Source: Aquimarina longa SW024 (GTDB lineage: Bacteria; Bacteroidota; Bacteroidia; Flavobacteriales; Flavobacteriaceae). From it: a stretch of 64,000 nt of DNA. Below, in pieces: positions 15,266 to 26,100 of this stretch. Made by a program: the position numbers and the translations under genes. The notes under the pieces were generated by a model, which was not told where the DNA came from, did not search any database, and was given only the letters and a program-made list of their open reading frames with translations. The DNA lies in contig NZ_KQ474106.1 of assembly GCF_001401755.1 (NCBI RefSeq), forward strand, positions 1,916 through 65,915. Direction: 5' to 3'. Numbering within the stretch: the stretch's first letter is position 1; each line of letters starts with the position of its first letter.

Positions 15266-15316
15266 ACGAGTAAATAAATACAAAAGATAAATCCACAGCA
15301 GCAATGTTGTGGGTTT
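15266..15316 (+). terminator. Boundary motif and hairpin terminator of cassette 7
   Basis: TACGAGTAAATAAATAC (15265) repeats the boundary motif; AATCCACA...TGTGGGTT (15289-15316) is a weak stem with a G-rich arm and a short T-rich tail. Confidence 0.55.
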
Positions 15317-15418
15317 GTTGTTTTATAATGACTACATTTTTGTGTATAAAAATGTAATTTGGTCAAAAACAAGGTTTAGGTTTAGAAAAAGGTATTAAAA
15401 CTGTTTCATCCTAAAAAG

Positions 15419-15447
15419 AAACCATCACCTAAAAAAGGTGATGGTTC
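15419..15447. terminator. Bidirectional hairpin between the RHS array and the protease gene
   Basis: ACCATCACCT and AGGTGATGGT, a perfect 10-bp stem around A5, with A/T-rich flanks on both sides. The rest of 15,317-15,601 shows no gene. Confidence 0.75.
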
Positions 15448-15601
15448 TATGTATATGCGTTCTATAAGAATTCTAGACTGAAAAATCTATTCACAATTTT
15501 TAATCTTTATATAATTACAAAATATAAACATATACCCGACATATACTAGTAAGTAATAAAAGAATACGTATCATCTATACCCTTTTATACTTTTCTCTAT
15601 G

Positions 15602-16864
15602 TTACCAATGAGCAATTCCTGCCCAACGCCCGTTTTTATTAATCTGTCCTGCTGTTGGAGCATCTCCCCCTAATATTAACATCATTCCTGCTACATAAGG
15701 AGCTGCAAAAGAAGTTCCACTAGCTACAAGATATCCTCGATCTGCTATATAAATACAAGATACATTGTATCCTGGAGCCCATAAAGATACTTTTACTCCA
15801 AAGTTTGAATCTGAATTAGGTACTAATGCACCATCATGACTTCCAACTACTTTAATCCCATCAATGTACTCATTAGTAGGGCTTCTAAGCAATACATCTT
15901 CATTAAAATTACCTGCTGATACGGTTCCATACGTTACGGCTGCAAGTTTTTTGAACGCATCATTAAATATTTTTGAACGAAAATGTTCATTAAAATTATT
16001 GCTAAAGTTCCATACATCTCCTCTTTTAGCATGTTTAGTTACATATTCTATCCCAGCTAATTGTGATATGTCACTACTACCCGTTTGATTATCAGATATT
16101 CTTACAGACACTACAGTTGCTCCTGCAGCTATACCTGTTGTTCCGATTCCATTATCTTTTGCTGCTAAAATTCCTGCTATTTTTGTACCATGTAGACTTA
16201 CTGATCCATCTTGCCAATTTTCTGGTCCTCCATTTGCTGGATTAAAATTTCTGCTTCGTTGTTTGTCAATATTTAACTCTGGAATATCCAGAATCCCAGA
16301 ATCTATAATCCAAGCAACTTTGCCTCTACCATCTCGAGATCCCCCAATACTAAGAACCCCCCATGAAGCCCGACTAGTCGGGCTATGATCGATATTTTGT
16401 AATGGAAGTTGTCCACGATGTGGGTCAATTCCGGTTTTTTTGGCACTAGGCAAATTAGGGTTAGTCATAACAGAAGTGCTTTCTTCAGAATTTCCCTGAT
16501 ATGTTTTATTAGATTCAATATAATCGATATTATGATCTTCTCTAAGAGTAGCTATTTCTGCTTCCGTAATATTTTTGGTAGCAAAACCTTGAAAAATGTT
16601 TTCAAATTTAGTGGTTACTTTGCCTGTGTCAATATCATTGGCACTTAAAATTTCGTTTATTCTAGTATCCAGATTGTTTGCTGAGTTTTTTAATACAACG
16701 ATGTATTCTCCCTTATCATTATTCATGTTAAGAGAATTTGTTGTGTTTTCTTGTCCAGTTGATAAAGATGTTTCTTTTAGATCTTCTTTTTGGCAACTTA
16801 TAATCATAAAAGTTCCAATAGCTACTAGAGAAATGTTTCTGATGGTTAAAAATTTGTTATTCAT
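15602..16864 (-). CDS. Subtilisin-like serine protease (S8) with I9-type propeptide, lipoprotein signal
   Basis: A 420-residue protein. N-terminal signal LVAIGTFMIISC with Cys at residue 24 (lipobox), then a propeptide resembling inhibitor I9 (GEYIVVLKNSANNLDTRINE ... FQGFATKNITEAEI ... DYIESNKTY). The S8 catalytic domain shows Asp in VAWIIDSGI (about residue 188), His in SLHGTKIAGILAA (about 224), the oxyanion Asn in VSAGNFNED and Ser in SGTSFAAPYVAGMML (about 384). All catalytic residues are present, so it should be an active secreted or surface-tethered endopeptidase, self-processed from its propeptide. It is a single gene on the minus strand with no operon partner. A TACATTTG (minus strand, 16893-16900) just upstream fits a Bacteroidetes -7 box. 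Confidence 0.9.
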   Translation of the reverse strand: MNNKFLTIRNISLVAIGTFMIISCQKEDLKETSLSTGQENTTNSLNMNNDKGEYIVVLKNSANNLDTRINEILSANDIDTGKVTTKFENIFQGFATKNITEAEIATLREDHNIDYIESNKTYQGNSEESTSVMTNPNLPSAKKTGIDPHRGQLPLQNIDHSPTSRASWGVLSIGGSRDGRGKVAWIIDSGILDIPELNIDKQRSRNFNPANGGPENWQDGSVSLHGTKIAGILAAKDNGIGTTGIAAGATVVSVRISDNQTGSSDISQLAGIEYVTKHAKRGDVWNFSNNFNEHFRSKIFNDAFKKLAAVTYGTVSAGNFNEDVLLRSPTNEYIDGIKVVGSHDGALVPNSDSNFGVKVSLWAPGYNVSCIYIADRGYLVASGTSFAAPYVAGMMLILGGDAPTAGQINKNGRWAGIAHW

Positions 16865-16892
16865 TTTTTTTAGGTTTTAAAAGTCTGAAAAT

Positions 16893-16900
16893 CAAATGTA
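16893..16900 (-). promoter_or_regulatory. Possible -7 promoter element of the S8 protease gene
   Basis: TACATTTG on the minus strand matches TAnnTTTG, 29 bases before the start codon. No clear -33 TTTG at the usual distance was seen. Confidence 0.35.
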
Positions 16901-17090
16901 ATGAATTGAAGAACCTAAAAGCTGATATATTGTATAACCTCTTTATACGAATACACGAAGTAAGCAAAATTTTGTATAAACAGTCTCGTAATCTATTTTC
17001 TATAATAACTCCCTAACGACTAATATATAGTTCGTATACACCTTATAAATCGTTACAAACGATCAAAAAGGCGTTATCCTAGTGTTTATG

Positions 17091-17193
17091 AGGTGTTCGG
17101 AACGGTCAAGGGGGTGTCGAGACACCCCCTATAGCGGGGTTTAAACGACCAATAGGTCGTTCACAACAGCCTAAAGACCGTTCCGAACGACCT
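17091..17193. other. GC-rich branched inverted-repeat structure at the 3' end of the 17.2 kb gene
   Basis: Outer arms TTCGGAACGGTC (17096-17107) and GACCGTTCCGAA (17176-17187) are perfect 12-bp complements, with AGGT/ACCT extending them. Inside are a perfect hairpin GGGGGTGTC-GA-GACACCCCC (17110-17129) and a second hairpin ACGACC-AATA-GGTCGT (17145-17160). Folded, this is a three-way-junction-like structure. CCCC-TATAGC-GGGG offers a competing pairing with the first hairpin. It lies directly behind, and touches, the stop of the minus-strand gene 17192-17695, so it may end or stabilise that transcript; no T run follows. It differs strongly in base composition from everything nearby. Confidence 0.75.
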
Positions 17194-17695
17194 ATTGATC
17201 CTTAGAAGAGGAAGAACTCTTATTCTGTTCTAAAACAGCCGAACTACGACCAGGGAACTGACTGGATAAATCACTATAAATATTAGATGTTCCTGGTACA
17301 TTTTGTTGACTGATCAGTTTAATATTACGATAGTATGCTATCGCTGCATTATAGATATCAGTACTCAATAATTTAGACGTATCATCTAAACTCTCAAAAA
17401 CTGAAGTCATACGCCGTAGTACAGGAATAATATCCTCTCTAGCTTGCGTGTCCTTATCAAACTCTTCTTTATCTAAATAAAAAGGAACAAGCTCTGGTTT
17501 TTGTTCCATATACTGATTCACTTTTTTTACCCAATTCTCGGTTTTATTACCAAGCTTGCCATATTGTTGGCGCTCATCAGCCGTTAGATTAATCACTTTT
17601 CCACTAATCGTATCCTCTATAGTTGTCAAAGCGTGGTTAATCTTCTTCAAGTCCTCGGAAGAAAAAGAAGTCGAAATTAAATTATTCATTGCCAT
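17192..17695 (-). CDS. Conserved-looking helical protein of unknown function
   Basis: 167 residues, no signal peptide or membrane segment. Mostly predicted helices: LKKINHALTTIEDTISGKV, LTADERQQYGKLGNKTENWV, DIIPVLRRMTSVFESLDDTS, then YNAAIAYYRNIKLISQQNV and a Ser-rich tail (NKSSSSSKDQ). I recognise no family, only a likeness to short uncharacterised flavobacterial proteins. It stands alone between the protease and the exporter genes, with a striking secondary structure at its 3' end. Confidence 0.7.
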   Translation of the reverse strand: MAMNNLISTSFSSEDLKKINHALTTIEDTISGKVINLTADERQQYGKLGNKTENWVKKVNQYMEQKPELVPFYLDKEEFDKDTQAREDIIPVLRRMTSVFESLDDTSKLLSTDIYNAAIAYYRNIKLISQQNVPGTSNIYSDLSSQFPGRSSAVLEQNKSSSSSKDQ

Positions 17696-17774
17696 ATTAC
17701 TGTGTGTTTTTTAATACAATCCTAAAGACTGTGTTTAATATTAGGGGGCGAATGTAGATATTAGACATAAGATT

Positions 17775-17796
17775 TCCATACAGATATCTGTATGGA
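17775..17796. promoter_or_regulatory. Perfect 22-base palindrome, possible operator
   Basis: CCATACAGATATCTGTATGG with one further matching T/A pair outside. It sits 80 bases upstream of the start of the minus-strand gene at 17695, so a regulator site is plausible; no regulator is identified. Confidence 0.4.
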
Positions 17797-18127
17797 GAAG
17801 CATTTTTATGTTTTGATAATAGTAATAGCCTGTATGATATCATCACTGTTATCCCTACTATTACAAGCGTTTCCAACTGTTACCGATGGTATACTATTAA
17901 TATCAAAAAAATAAATATATTTTTTCTATAAACGTAAGTTAGGCTTATAAGGCTATAAAAATCGTCAGAAGAGTGGTTTTTAGAAATGATCTCTAGACTG
18001 TAGATCAAACGACATCGTTTTATCCCGCTTTATGATATAGAACTCAGTATATAAAATAGGTTAAATATTAATCTCATGGTTTTTTAACCTATGCTAAAAT
18101 AACAATAGTAATACTATTTACACTTTG

Positions 18128-18262
18128 AATTTACCGCAATAAAATTCTCTTTTTCGCCTATGCTTCAAAATAAAAAATTAACCGTAGCTATGGTTATGCT
18201 GAATTTTTCTTCTTTGTATAAACAAAAAATAACTGATTTTCTTTTGCAGTAAATTTAAGGTA
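18128..18262. repeat. Imperfect long inverted repeat, MITE-like
   Basis: Arms GAATTTACCGCAATAAAA and CTTAAATTTACTGCAAAA (as read on the minus strand) enclose a self-complementary centre TTAACCGTAGCTATGGTTAT. It has the size and architecture of a small palindromic repeat; no second copy is seen in this window and no target duplication was identified. Confidence 0.4.
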
Positions 18263-18423
18263 CAACTCTGGTATAAGATACTATTTTATCTACTCTTTAT
18301 CATCCTAGCATAGGTAAAGGGTACTCATAGACTATACAGATACGTTAAATAGCTACAGTATAGCTTTGCTAACTAATCCAAAGTATATGAGTTTAACCCA
18401 TATTATCTGCTTATTACTATTTT

Positions 18424-20073
18424 TTAGTGTGCTACTAAAACCTCTTGTTCTACGCTAATTAGATTTCCATATTCCATTTTATATAAGCTATCAGAACAGT
18501 GATAATAATGATCATCGTGGGTGATTGCTATAATTGTTTTATTTTCATCTTTTGCTAAATATGGAAGGATTTCTGTATAAAATTTTTGTCTAAATTGAGG
18601 GTCTTGATCAGCTGCCCACTCATCTAATACCAGAATAGGTCTATCTTCTAACAAGGCATAGATTAGTGCCAATCTTTTTCGCTGTCCCATAGAAAGATCA
18701 ATAGTAGAGAATCCCGTATCATCGTATGTAACCTTACCATCAATCTCAAATAATGTTATAAGATCCTTAATCCGTTTATCCTGATGTGCTGGCACTCCAT
18801 AATTCTGTTTAAATACATGAAAATCACTAAATACAGGAGCAAATATACTCTTGGCTAATTGTGTCCATTTTTTAGATTCAAAAGGAACATCATCTACCGT
18901 TATAGTAATTTCTTTAGGAGTATAAATCCCTAAAAGTGTATTGATAAATGTAGTTTTTCCACTACCATTACCCCCATAAATAAAGACAATTTCATTCTTC
19001 TTAAACGCTAGATCTATAGGTCCTACTGTAAACCCTGTATCATATGCATAGGTTAGGTTTTTGATTGCTATATTCTTAAAATCAATAGGGTCATTACCCT
19101 CACTACTCTCTAGTACCTCTTTTTCACTAAAATCAGTCAATAGCTTTGCTATCTTTTGCGTAGATATTTCTGCATTTGATAAGTTTCCTACCAAACTACT
19201 CAATACTTCTATAGGTTTTAATACAAAAAGAAAAACTAAAGCAAAGTTGATAATAACTCCCTTGTCTTCAGGGAAAAAGACAGGGAAAAAGATTAATAAT
19301 AATCCCAGAAACACAAAACTACAACTCTCGCCCAGAATACCTGCTATAGATAAATTAGAGTATGCACTCACTCTATGATTATATGCCTGATCCAAATTCT
19401 TATTAGTAATATCTCCTAATACTTTTCTTTTTAAAGGATATACTGTTAACTCCTTATATCCTTTTAATATCTCATTTAATACTCCTATAATATCATCTTG
19501 TAAATTTCTAGATTTTTCTAATCTAGGGTGTGCTACTCGTAATATTGCTCCAAATAATACAATCCCCGTTAAAAATACAAGTATTGTTCCTATCAGTAAT
19601 TTCCATGATAAAATGCTCATATAAACAAAGCAAAAAACAATGGTAGAAATCGATACAATGATATATACTAAATGCATTAAACTCTCTGAGATTAGATTAA
19701 CATCGCTAGATAGAGTAGTATATATTAGATCCTTATTTTTCTTTAGTTTTAAATAACTAGAGTTTAATATCTTACTAAATATTTCTCCTTTGATTTCTTT
19801 TATTATTTTTTCAGAAATCTTAATCAATCCTCTAAAGAAGACAATACTTACCGCTACATAAACTAGTATTGAAAAGAAATACAAAACGGTATTTTGGGGA
19901 GTTGTATCCATAGCTCCATTTATAAAACTATTGACAAAATATACAATTAATGTACTTATAGCGCCTGTTAAAGAGCCTAGTATAAATAAGGCTCCTATTT
20001 TTGATCTATTGGTATTTTGGAATAAAAATGTTATTAATTTCATTTTTTTATTTTTTAAATAAAGGTGTATCAC
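18424..20073 (-). CDS. Cyclic-peptide-type ABC exporter (SyrD/PvdE family)
   Basis: 549 residues. Six transmembrane helices in residues ~25-310 (LFILGSLTGAISTLIVYFVN, LYFFSILVYVAVSIVFF, VSISTIVFCFVYMSILSW and others), then an ATPase domain: Walker A FIYGGNGSGKTTFINTLLG, signature region DLSMGQRKRLALIYALLED, Walker B ILVLDEWAADQDPQFRQKFY, and switch His in AITHDD. The LDEWAADQDP Walker B is characteristic of the cyclic peptide transporter family (SyrD, PvdE) that exports nonribosomal peptides. It lies 118 bases after the NRPS gene in the same direction, across a hairpin repeat, and is very probably the exporter of that product through the inner membrane. The C-terminal SVEQEVLVAH shows no further domain. 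Confidence 0.88.
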   Translation of the reverse strand: MIHLYLKNKKMKLITFLFQNTNRSKIGALFILGSLTGAISTLIVYFVNSFINGAMDTTPQNTVLYFFSILVYVAVSIVFFRGLIKISEKIIKEIKGEIFSKILNSSYLKLKKNKDLIYTTLSSDVNLISESLMHLVYIIVSISTIVFCFVYMSILSWKLLIGTILVFLTGIVLFGAILRVAHPRLEKSRNLQDDIIGVLNEILKGYKELTVYPLKRKVLGDITNKNLDQAYNHRVSAYSNLSIAGILGESCSFVFLGLLLIFFPVFFPEDKGVIINFALVFLFVLKPIEVLSSLVGNLSNAEISTQKIAKLLTDFSEKEVLESSEGNDPIDFKNIAIKNLTYAYDTGFTVGPIDLAFKKNEIVFIYGGNGSGKTTFINTLLGIYTPKEITITVDDVPFESKKWTQLAKSIFAPVFSDFHVFKQNYGVPAHQDKRIKDLITLFEIDGKVTYDDTGFSTIDLSMGQRKRLALIYALLEDRPILVLDEWAADQDPQFRQKFYTEILPYLAKDENKTIIAITHDDHYYHCSDSLYKMEYGNLISVEQEVLVAH

Positions 20074-20103
20074 CTTCTTATTAATTAATTATTAATCAAC
20101 TAC

Positions 20104-20185
20104 CTCGGAGCAAGCTTCTGAGGTATGCTTCTGAAAAAAATATTCATTCTCCGAGATTTACCCCGGAGAATGAGATTTCTTGATA
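20104..20185. repeat. Hairpin repeat element, copy 1 (between NRPS and exporter genes)
   Basis: ACCTCGGAGCAAGCTTCTGA followed by GGTATGCTTCTGAAAAAAAT and a second hairpin CATTCTCC...GGAGAATG. The stretch 20121-20144 is identical for 24 bases to 33744-33767, and GGAGCAAGCT and ATTAAAATTC are also shared. It directly follows the NRPS stop on the minus strand, so it could work as attenuator or partial terminator before the exporter gene. Confidence 0.7.
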
Positions 20186-20191
20186 GGAGAA

Positions 20192-23100
20192 TTAAAATTC
20201 GGGAGCAACAAGGAAAGGTTCTTCTTCTTCACCTTTATCTTTGTTCTTTTGATCAAATAGAAGTGTAGTCTGCTTACAGGAAAATTGTAATGAAAAAGAT
20301 TCGTTCTTTTCTTGAGCATCAACAGTCTGATCTATTTCTTCTTCTTTAATTCCTGATAACATCCAAGAAATTGATAGGTCTTTTGGTATTGCCAGTTGTA
20401 ACCACTCTTTTATATCTATCTTTTTTAGGCTTATGTTTTGTGTCACAAAATAAGCTGTTAATAGATCACTTAATTTCTGTGGTTCTTCTAAGCAATGATG
20501 TAAAACATTATGTGTTTCTGGCTGTTTTGGAGCTATATTGATGATATAATCGCTTAACCGTTCTACCAACGTATTTACATGAATCACAGGATAATCAGAA
20601 TTACTGCCAAAAACAGAAGGGTATGTTCCTAATTGTATACAACTTTCGGCTAATTGATAGAACCACTGATTACGATCATACGCATTGGTTTCTGTATCCC
20701 AGAGCACCAATCCTAATCGATGTATTGTAGTAGGAAGCCCTATTGCTGAAGCTTTTTCTACCAATTTTTCTCCTATCCATTTACTAGAAGTATATCCACC
20801 AGAATTATAATGCACCTCATGATCTGTTGTAGTTAATTCATTGACATGTCTATCTGATTTTTGACCATGTGAGCTAAATACATCAATGGTAGAGACAAAA
20901 TGTATTGGTTTTAAAGATCCTGATGTGCAAAAATGTAACACATTTTCTACCCCACGAACATTAACATTTTTAGCATCTTCATACGTAGACAAATGATTCA
21001 TATAAGTTGCATTATGGACAACATTACCTATATTTTCTAACAATAATTCATACTCAGACATAGTTATTCCTAGGTTTGGTTTAGCTAGATCTCCTCTGAT
21101 AACCTCGATCTGTTGCGTATACCTTTCACTCCACATCTCATTATCTTTCATTTTCTTTTGTATGCGCTCCAAACCATCTATTTTTGATTCGCATCTAATC
21201 ATACAGTAGATCTTTTTATCTGTATTTTTTAATAGTGATTCTAAAAGATGTATTCCTACAAAACCTGTTGCACCTGTTAACAAGATGTTTTTAGAATTAG
21301 TGATCGCAGTTTCTTTTTTAGCAGGAGTTTTTAAGGGTACAGAAAAAATAGCTTCTGTATCTAATGCTATCTGATAATCTTCTTTTCCTCCATCGTCCAA
21401 TGCTTTACTATAGGTTTCTAATGTTGGTGTATTGAATATTTGCTGCACTGGCACTTCTCTTCCTAATCTTACTTCTATTTCACTTTTTAATTTAATAGTT
21501 AATAATGAGTGTCCTCCTAGTTCAAAGAAATTATCTTGAGCTCCTATTTTTTCTACACCTAATAGCGTAGCCCATATATTAGCTAGTGCTATCTCTGTTG
21601 CTGTAGAAGGGGCTACATAATTCTCGGCATTATACTGCGATGTATCTGGTTCTGGCAATGCTTTTTTATCGATTTTTCCTGTAATTGTTGTAGGAAATGT
21701 ATCAGAGAACATATACATGTTAGGTATCATGTATTGTGGTAATTTTTCTTGCAACGTGTTTTTGATATATTGAATATCTACTTTTTGATCAGAAAGAATA
21801 TATGCGACTAGTTGTTTGCCGATACCATCAGCATCGTGTGCCAGTACAACGGATTGTTTTACTTCTTCTAGCTGATCTAAAGCGTATTCTATTTCTCCTA
21901 ATTCAATACGATATCCTCTTATTTTTACCTGATCATCTTTTCGTCCAATATATGCTATCGTTCCGTTAGGTAACCATTTTGCTAAATCGCCTGTTTTATA
22001 TAAACATGTTCCTTGCTCCAGAGGATCTTCTATGAATTTTGACTGCGTTAGCTCATCCATATGTAAATATCCTTTTGAAACACCTGCTCCTTTGATACAT
22101 AGTTCTCCTACTACTCCTATAGGAACAAGATTAAGAGTATCAGAAAGGATGTAGACCTGAGTATTCGTTATAGGTCTTCCTATAGGAACTATATCCTCTC
22201 CCTTATACTGATGCATTAGGGATGTAATGGTAGTCTCTGTTGGACCATATGCGTTATAAAAATCATAGTTTTGAGCTAATTTTTTTGCCAAATGTAGCGA
22301 ACAGGATTCTCCCCCAGACACCACTCTTTTTACACTTTCTAAACGAGTGTTACTTATTAATTCTAAAAAACTAGGTGTAGCATCTACATGAGTGATCTTA
22401 TGGAGTGTGATATAAAATTTCAATTCCTCAATATCCATAATACAAGATGTTGTAGGAATATATAATGATGCTCCCGTAGTTATACTTATAAAAATCTGCT
22501 CTATAGAAGCATCAAACACATAATTAGAGAATAATAGAATTCGCTCTTCTTCATGTATCGCATAATATTTTGATTGATGTGCTACTAAATTAAAAAAAGC
22601 TCCGTGTGGTATCATTACCCCCTTAGGAGTACCTGTTGTTCCTGAGGTGTAAATTATATACGCCAATTGATCTTTACTAATACCGATATTTAACTTTTCT
22701 GAAGAAACGGTAGTTAATTCTGAAAACCAGCCATCTAAACAAATAATCTGTATAACCTCATCTTCTTTAGTAAAATTAGTAATCAGATTTTTTTGAGTAA
22801 CCACTATCTGTGCTGAGGTATCTTGTATTATAAAATCTATTCTGGATTGCGGATAGCTTGGATCTATAGGTACATATGCTCCTCCTGATTTTAGAATTCC
22901 TAGAATACCAATGATCATCTCTAATGATCTATCTACACAGATAGGAACCAAAGTTTGGTTATTAACTCCCTGTTGTTGTAAATAGTGTGCTAATTGGTTG
23001 GATTTCTCATTCAGTTCTTTATAGGTAAGTTTTTCATTTTCAAAAACTACGGCTATTGCATCAGGTGTTTTTTCTGCCTGAGCCTGAAACATGTTTATGA

Positions 23101-26100
23101 CAGAATTATTTTCTATAGAAGGTATAGCAATAGTATCGATATCAAAATTATCTAACAATTGTTCTTGTTCTCCACTAGGAATAATGTGTTGGCTATTTAC
23201 CAAAGCTACATCATTCTGTAAATAATTCTTTAGGAAATTATCAAAATACATGATGATATTAGAGAGTCTATGACCTGATTTTATTTTTCTGTTTTGAGTT
23301 ATTGATACTTCGATTTTGCCTCCTGTAAGACTTACTGTAAAGTCTAAAAAGGTGTTAGTCTCTGCATGTCCCTGACTAGAAAAACTTGTTTCTTTCATCT
23401 TTTCCATAAATGTTGCCATTTGTTTATTCTGTAAAAAATCACCGATAATATGGAAATCAACATAATTAAAAATGATATCAAAAAATGGATTACTAGCGTT
23501 TTCGCCATGTAGTTTAGATATTTCGAGTAGTGATAATCGATCTTTTCCTTTTAATTCATGTAATTCTGATTCTACTCTTTTAATATAACCTATCCATGAA
23601 TCTGGGGTCGCAAAATCCATTTGAGAACGAAATGGAATAGTGTTTAGAAAACACCCTAATATTTTATCTCCATCCTCTACCATAGGGCGTCTATGTGTAA
23701 CGAGTCCTACGGTTATATCTTTTTCTACAGAAAGTAAACTGATTAGATATAGATATCCCGAAAGGAATAATCCTTTTGGGGTTATATTGTCTTTTTTACA
23801 TTTTTCAAATATCTTTTCAGAATACGTTTTGGTATATTTCTTTGCTAAATGATCATGTACATGCTCACTATCCAATATCTGTAATCGATTATATCCTGCT
23901 AGTTTTTCTTTCCAATAGTGTATCGTATCATCATTTCTTCGTTCGATAAGATCAGAAATCACACTTTCATGAATTCCGGCAGAAAGCTTCTGTGGTGTAT
24001 AGGTATTATCTTTTTTGAGCTCAAAATACGTATTCAATAACTCTATTCTAAAATTAGAATCCGACCAACCATCGATAATGGCATGATGGCATTGAAATAT
24101 AAAGATCGAATCTTCTTCTCCTATTCTAAAGACTGAAATTCTCCAAAGTGGTGCCTGAGTTATATCAAAAGGATTTTCATTTCTTTCTTGATCCAAAAAC
24201 CTTCTAACATACATTTTTTGACTTTCTTCTTTTAGCAGTATAATATCTTCATAATGTACCTCAGTTGGTATCTCTTTATGGATAATCTGTACGGGATTAC
24301 CAAATTCATACAAATGAAGTGAGGTGCGTAAAATCTCGTGCTTAGCTACTAATAAACTTAAGGCCTGCTGCATTAATTCGGGATCCAATGCTCCTACCCG
24401 AATTACCATTTGATCATGATATATCCCAGATATGCCTTTTTCGCGCATTAGATTACTAGTATATACCATTCCAAACTGTATGTCGGTCATTGGATATACT
24501 CCTGCAATAGTAGTTGCGGATGGATGTTGCTCTATGACTTGCGTCTCGATTTCCTTTAATTCTTCAGTTACTATTTTTTCTAGATTTTCTACAGTTGAAG
24601 CAACTACTTTGTTATCTGATATTAATGTAGATAACATTGCTATAGTAGGGTTTTTATAAAATGCTGAGATTGATATATTAGTAGTAAATAATGCATTCAA
24701 TGCGCTTATTAAACGAATAATCTTAATAGAATCTCCTCCTATAGTAAAGAAGTTATCTTTGATCCCTACATGGTCTATAGAAAGCTGCTCTTTATATATT
24801 CTTACAATTTCTTTTTCTACTGCATTTCTAGGTTCACTATGCTCTGATGTTTCAATTTTCCCTACATTAGGTGCTGGTAGTGCTTTTCTATTGATTTTTC
24901 CGTTTGATGTCATCGGAAATTCTTTTAAGAAAACATATACTTTAGGAATCATATAACTCGGAAGTTGGTCATGTAAATGTGCCTCTATTACTGGTATTTC
25001 TATCTCAGACTCTTTTACTACATAGGTTACTAATTGTTTACTTCCATTTTGATCTTCTTTAGCAATAACTAGTACTTGCTTTATTGCAGGCATTTTTTCT
25101 AGTACCGATTCTATCTCTCCTAATTCTATACGATATCCTCTGATTTTTACCTGATGGTCTTTTCTGCCTAAATATTCTAATTCTCCTGTAGCGGTAATTC
25201 TGGCTAAGTCTCCACTTCTATAAAATCTTTTTACAGTATTGTTATTACTATCTAAATTAACAAATCGCTCTTGAGTAAGTGATTCTCGATTAAGATATCC
25301 TCTTGCTACTCCTGATCCTGACACATACATTTCTCCTATAACTCCTTTGGGAACAGGTTGAAAAGCATCATCTAGAATTATTATTCCTAATGTAGGGAGC
25401 GGAACTCCAATATTACTTTGATTAGCTTCTATTTCTGTACGCCCTATTTCTTTATAGGTAACGTGTACTGTTGTTTCTGTAATTCCATACATATTTATTA
25501 ATTTACATGATGGATACTTTAGGTTCCAGTTTTTTAGATGTATTGGATGTAGTGCTTCTCCTCCAAAAATGACGTATCGAATAGCATGTGGCTTGTTTTC
25601 ATTTATAATATATTCTTGTACTCCATTAAAATTAGTTGGTGTTTGATTTAATACCGTAACTCCTTGTTCTAGTATTAATTTAGAAAACAAAGCAGGATCT
25701 TTGGTACATGATGGAGGTACTACAACTAATTTTCCGCCAAATAATAATGCCCCGTACATTTCCCATACAGAAAAATCAAACGTATAGGAATGGAACATTG
25801 TCCATACATCATTAGCATCAAAATTAAATAGTGGAGTATCATTATAAAATAATCGTACTACATTGGTATGTGTTAGTAATACCCCTTTAGGCACTCCTGT
25901 AGTTCCTGAGGTATATATCACATAAATTAATTGCTCTGGAGTGATTTCTACGGCTAATGGTAGTGTAGAAAAAGTGTTTATCATCGTAGCAGAAGTATCT
26001 AATGTAATACTTTTGTACTCTGTACTTCTTGTACTAAACAGCTCTAATGTATTGGATTCTGCTATCACGATAGCTGCTTTTGTATCTGATAGTATAAAAT

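Larger units (their letters stand above)
17696..18423. other. 728-base region without a supported gene
   Basis: It contains a perfect 22-base palindrome at 17775-17796 (core CCATACAGATATCTGTATGG) about 80 bases before the 17.2 kb gene's start. It also contains an imperfect ~135-base inverted repeat at 18128-18262 (arms GAATTTACCGCAATAAAA and TTTTGCAGTAAATTTAAG, centre AACCGTAGCTATGGTT). The remainder is AT-rich with short frames only. Confidence 0.6.

Noticed and set aside
1..15450. CRISPR array suggested by multiple repeats
   Set aside because: The repeats are long, coding RHS core segments with irregular spacing, not short regular direct repeats with unique spacers.
15864..16880. Several plus-strand frames of 60-94 codons opposite the S8 protease gene
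   Set aside because: They are antisense to a clear protease with an intact catalytic triad and show no protein features of their own.
18128..18262. 30-codon frame MLQNKKLTVAMVMLNFSSLY within the inverted repeat
   Set aside because: It arises from the repeat's arms and palindromic centre and has no context that would make it a gene.
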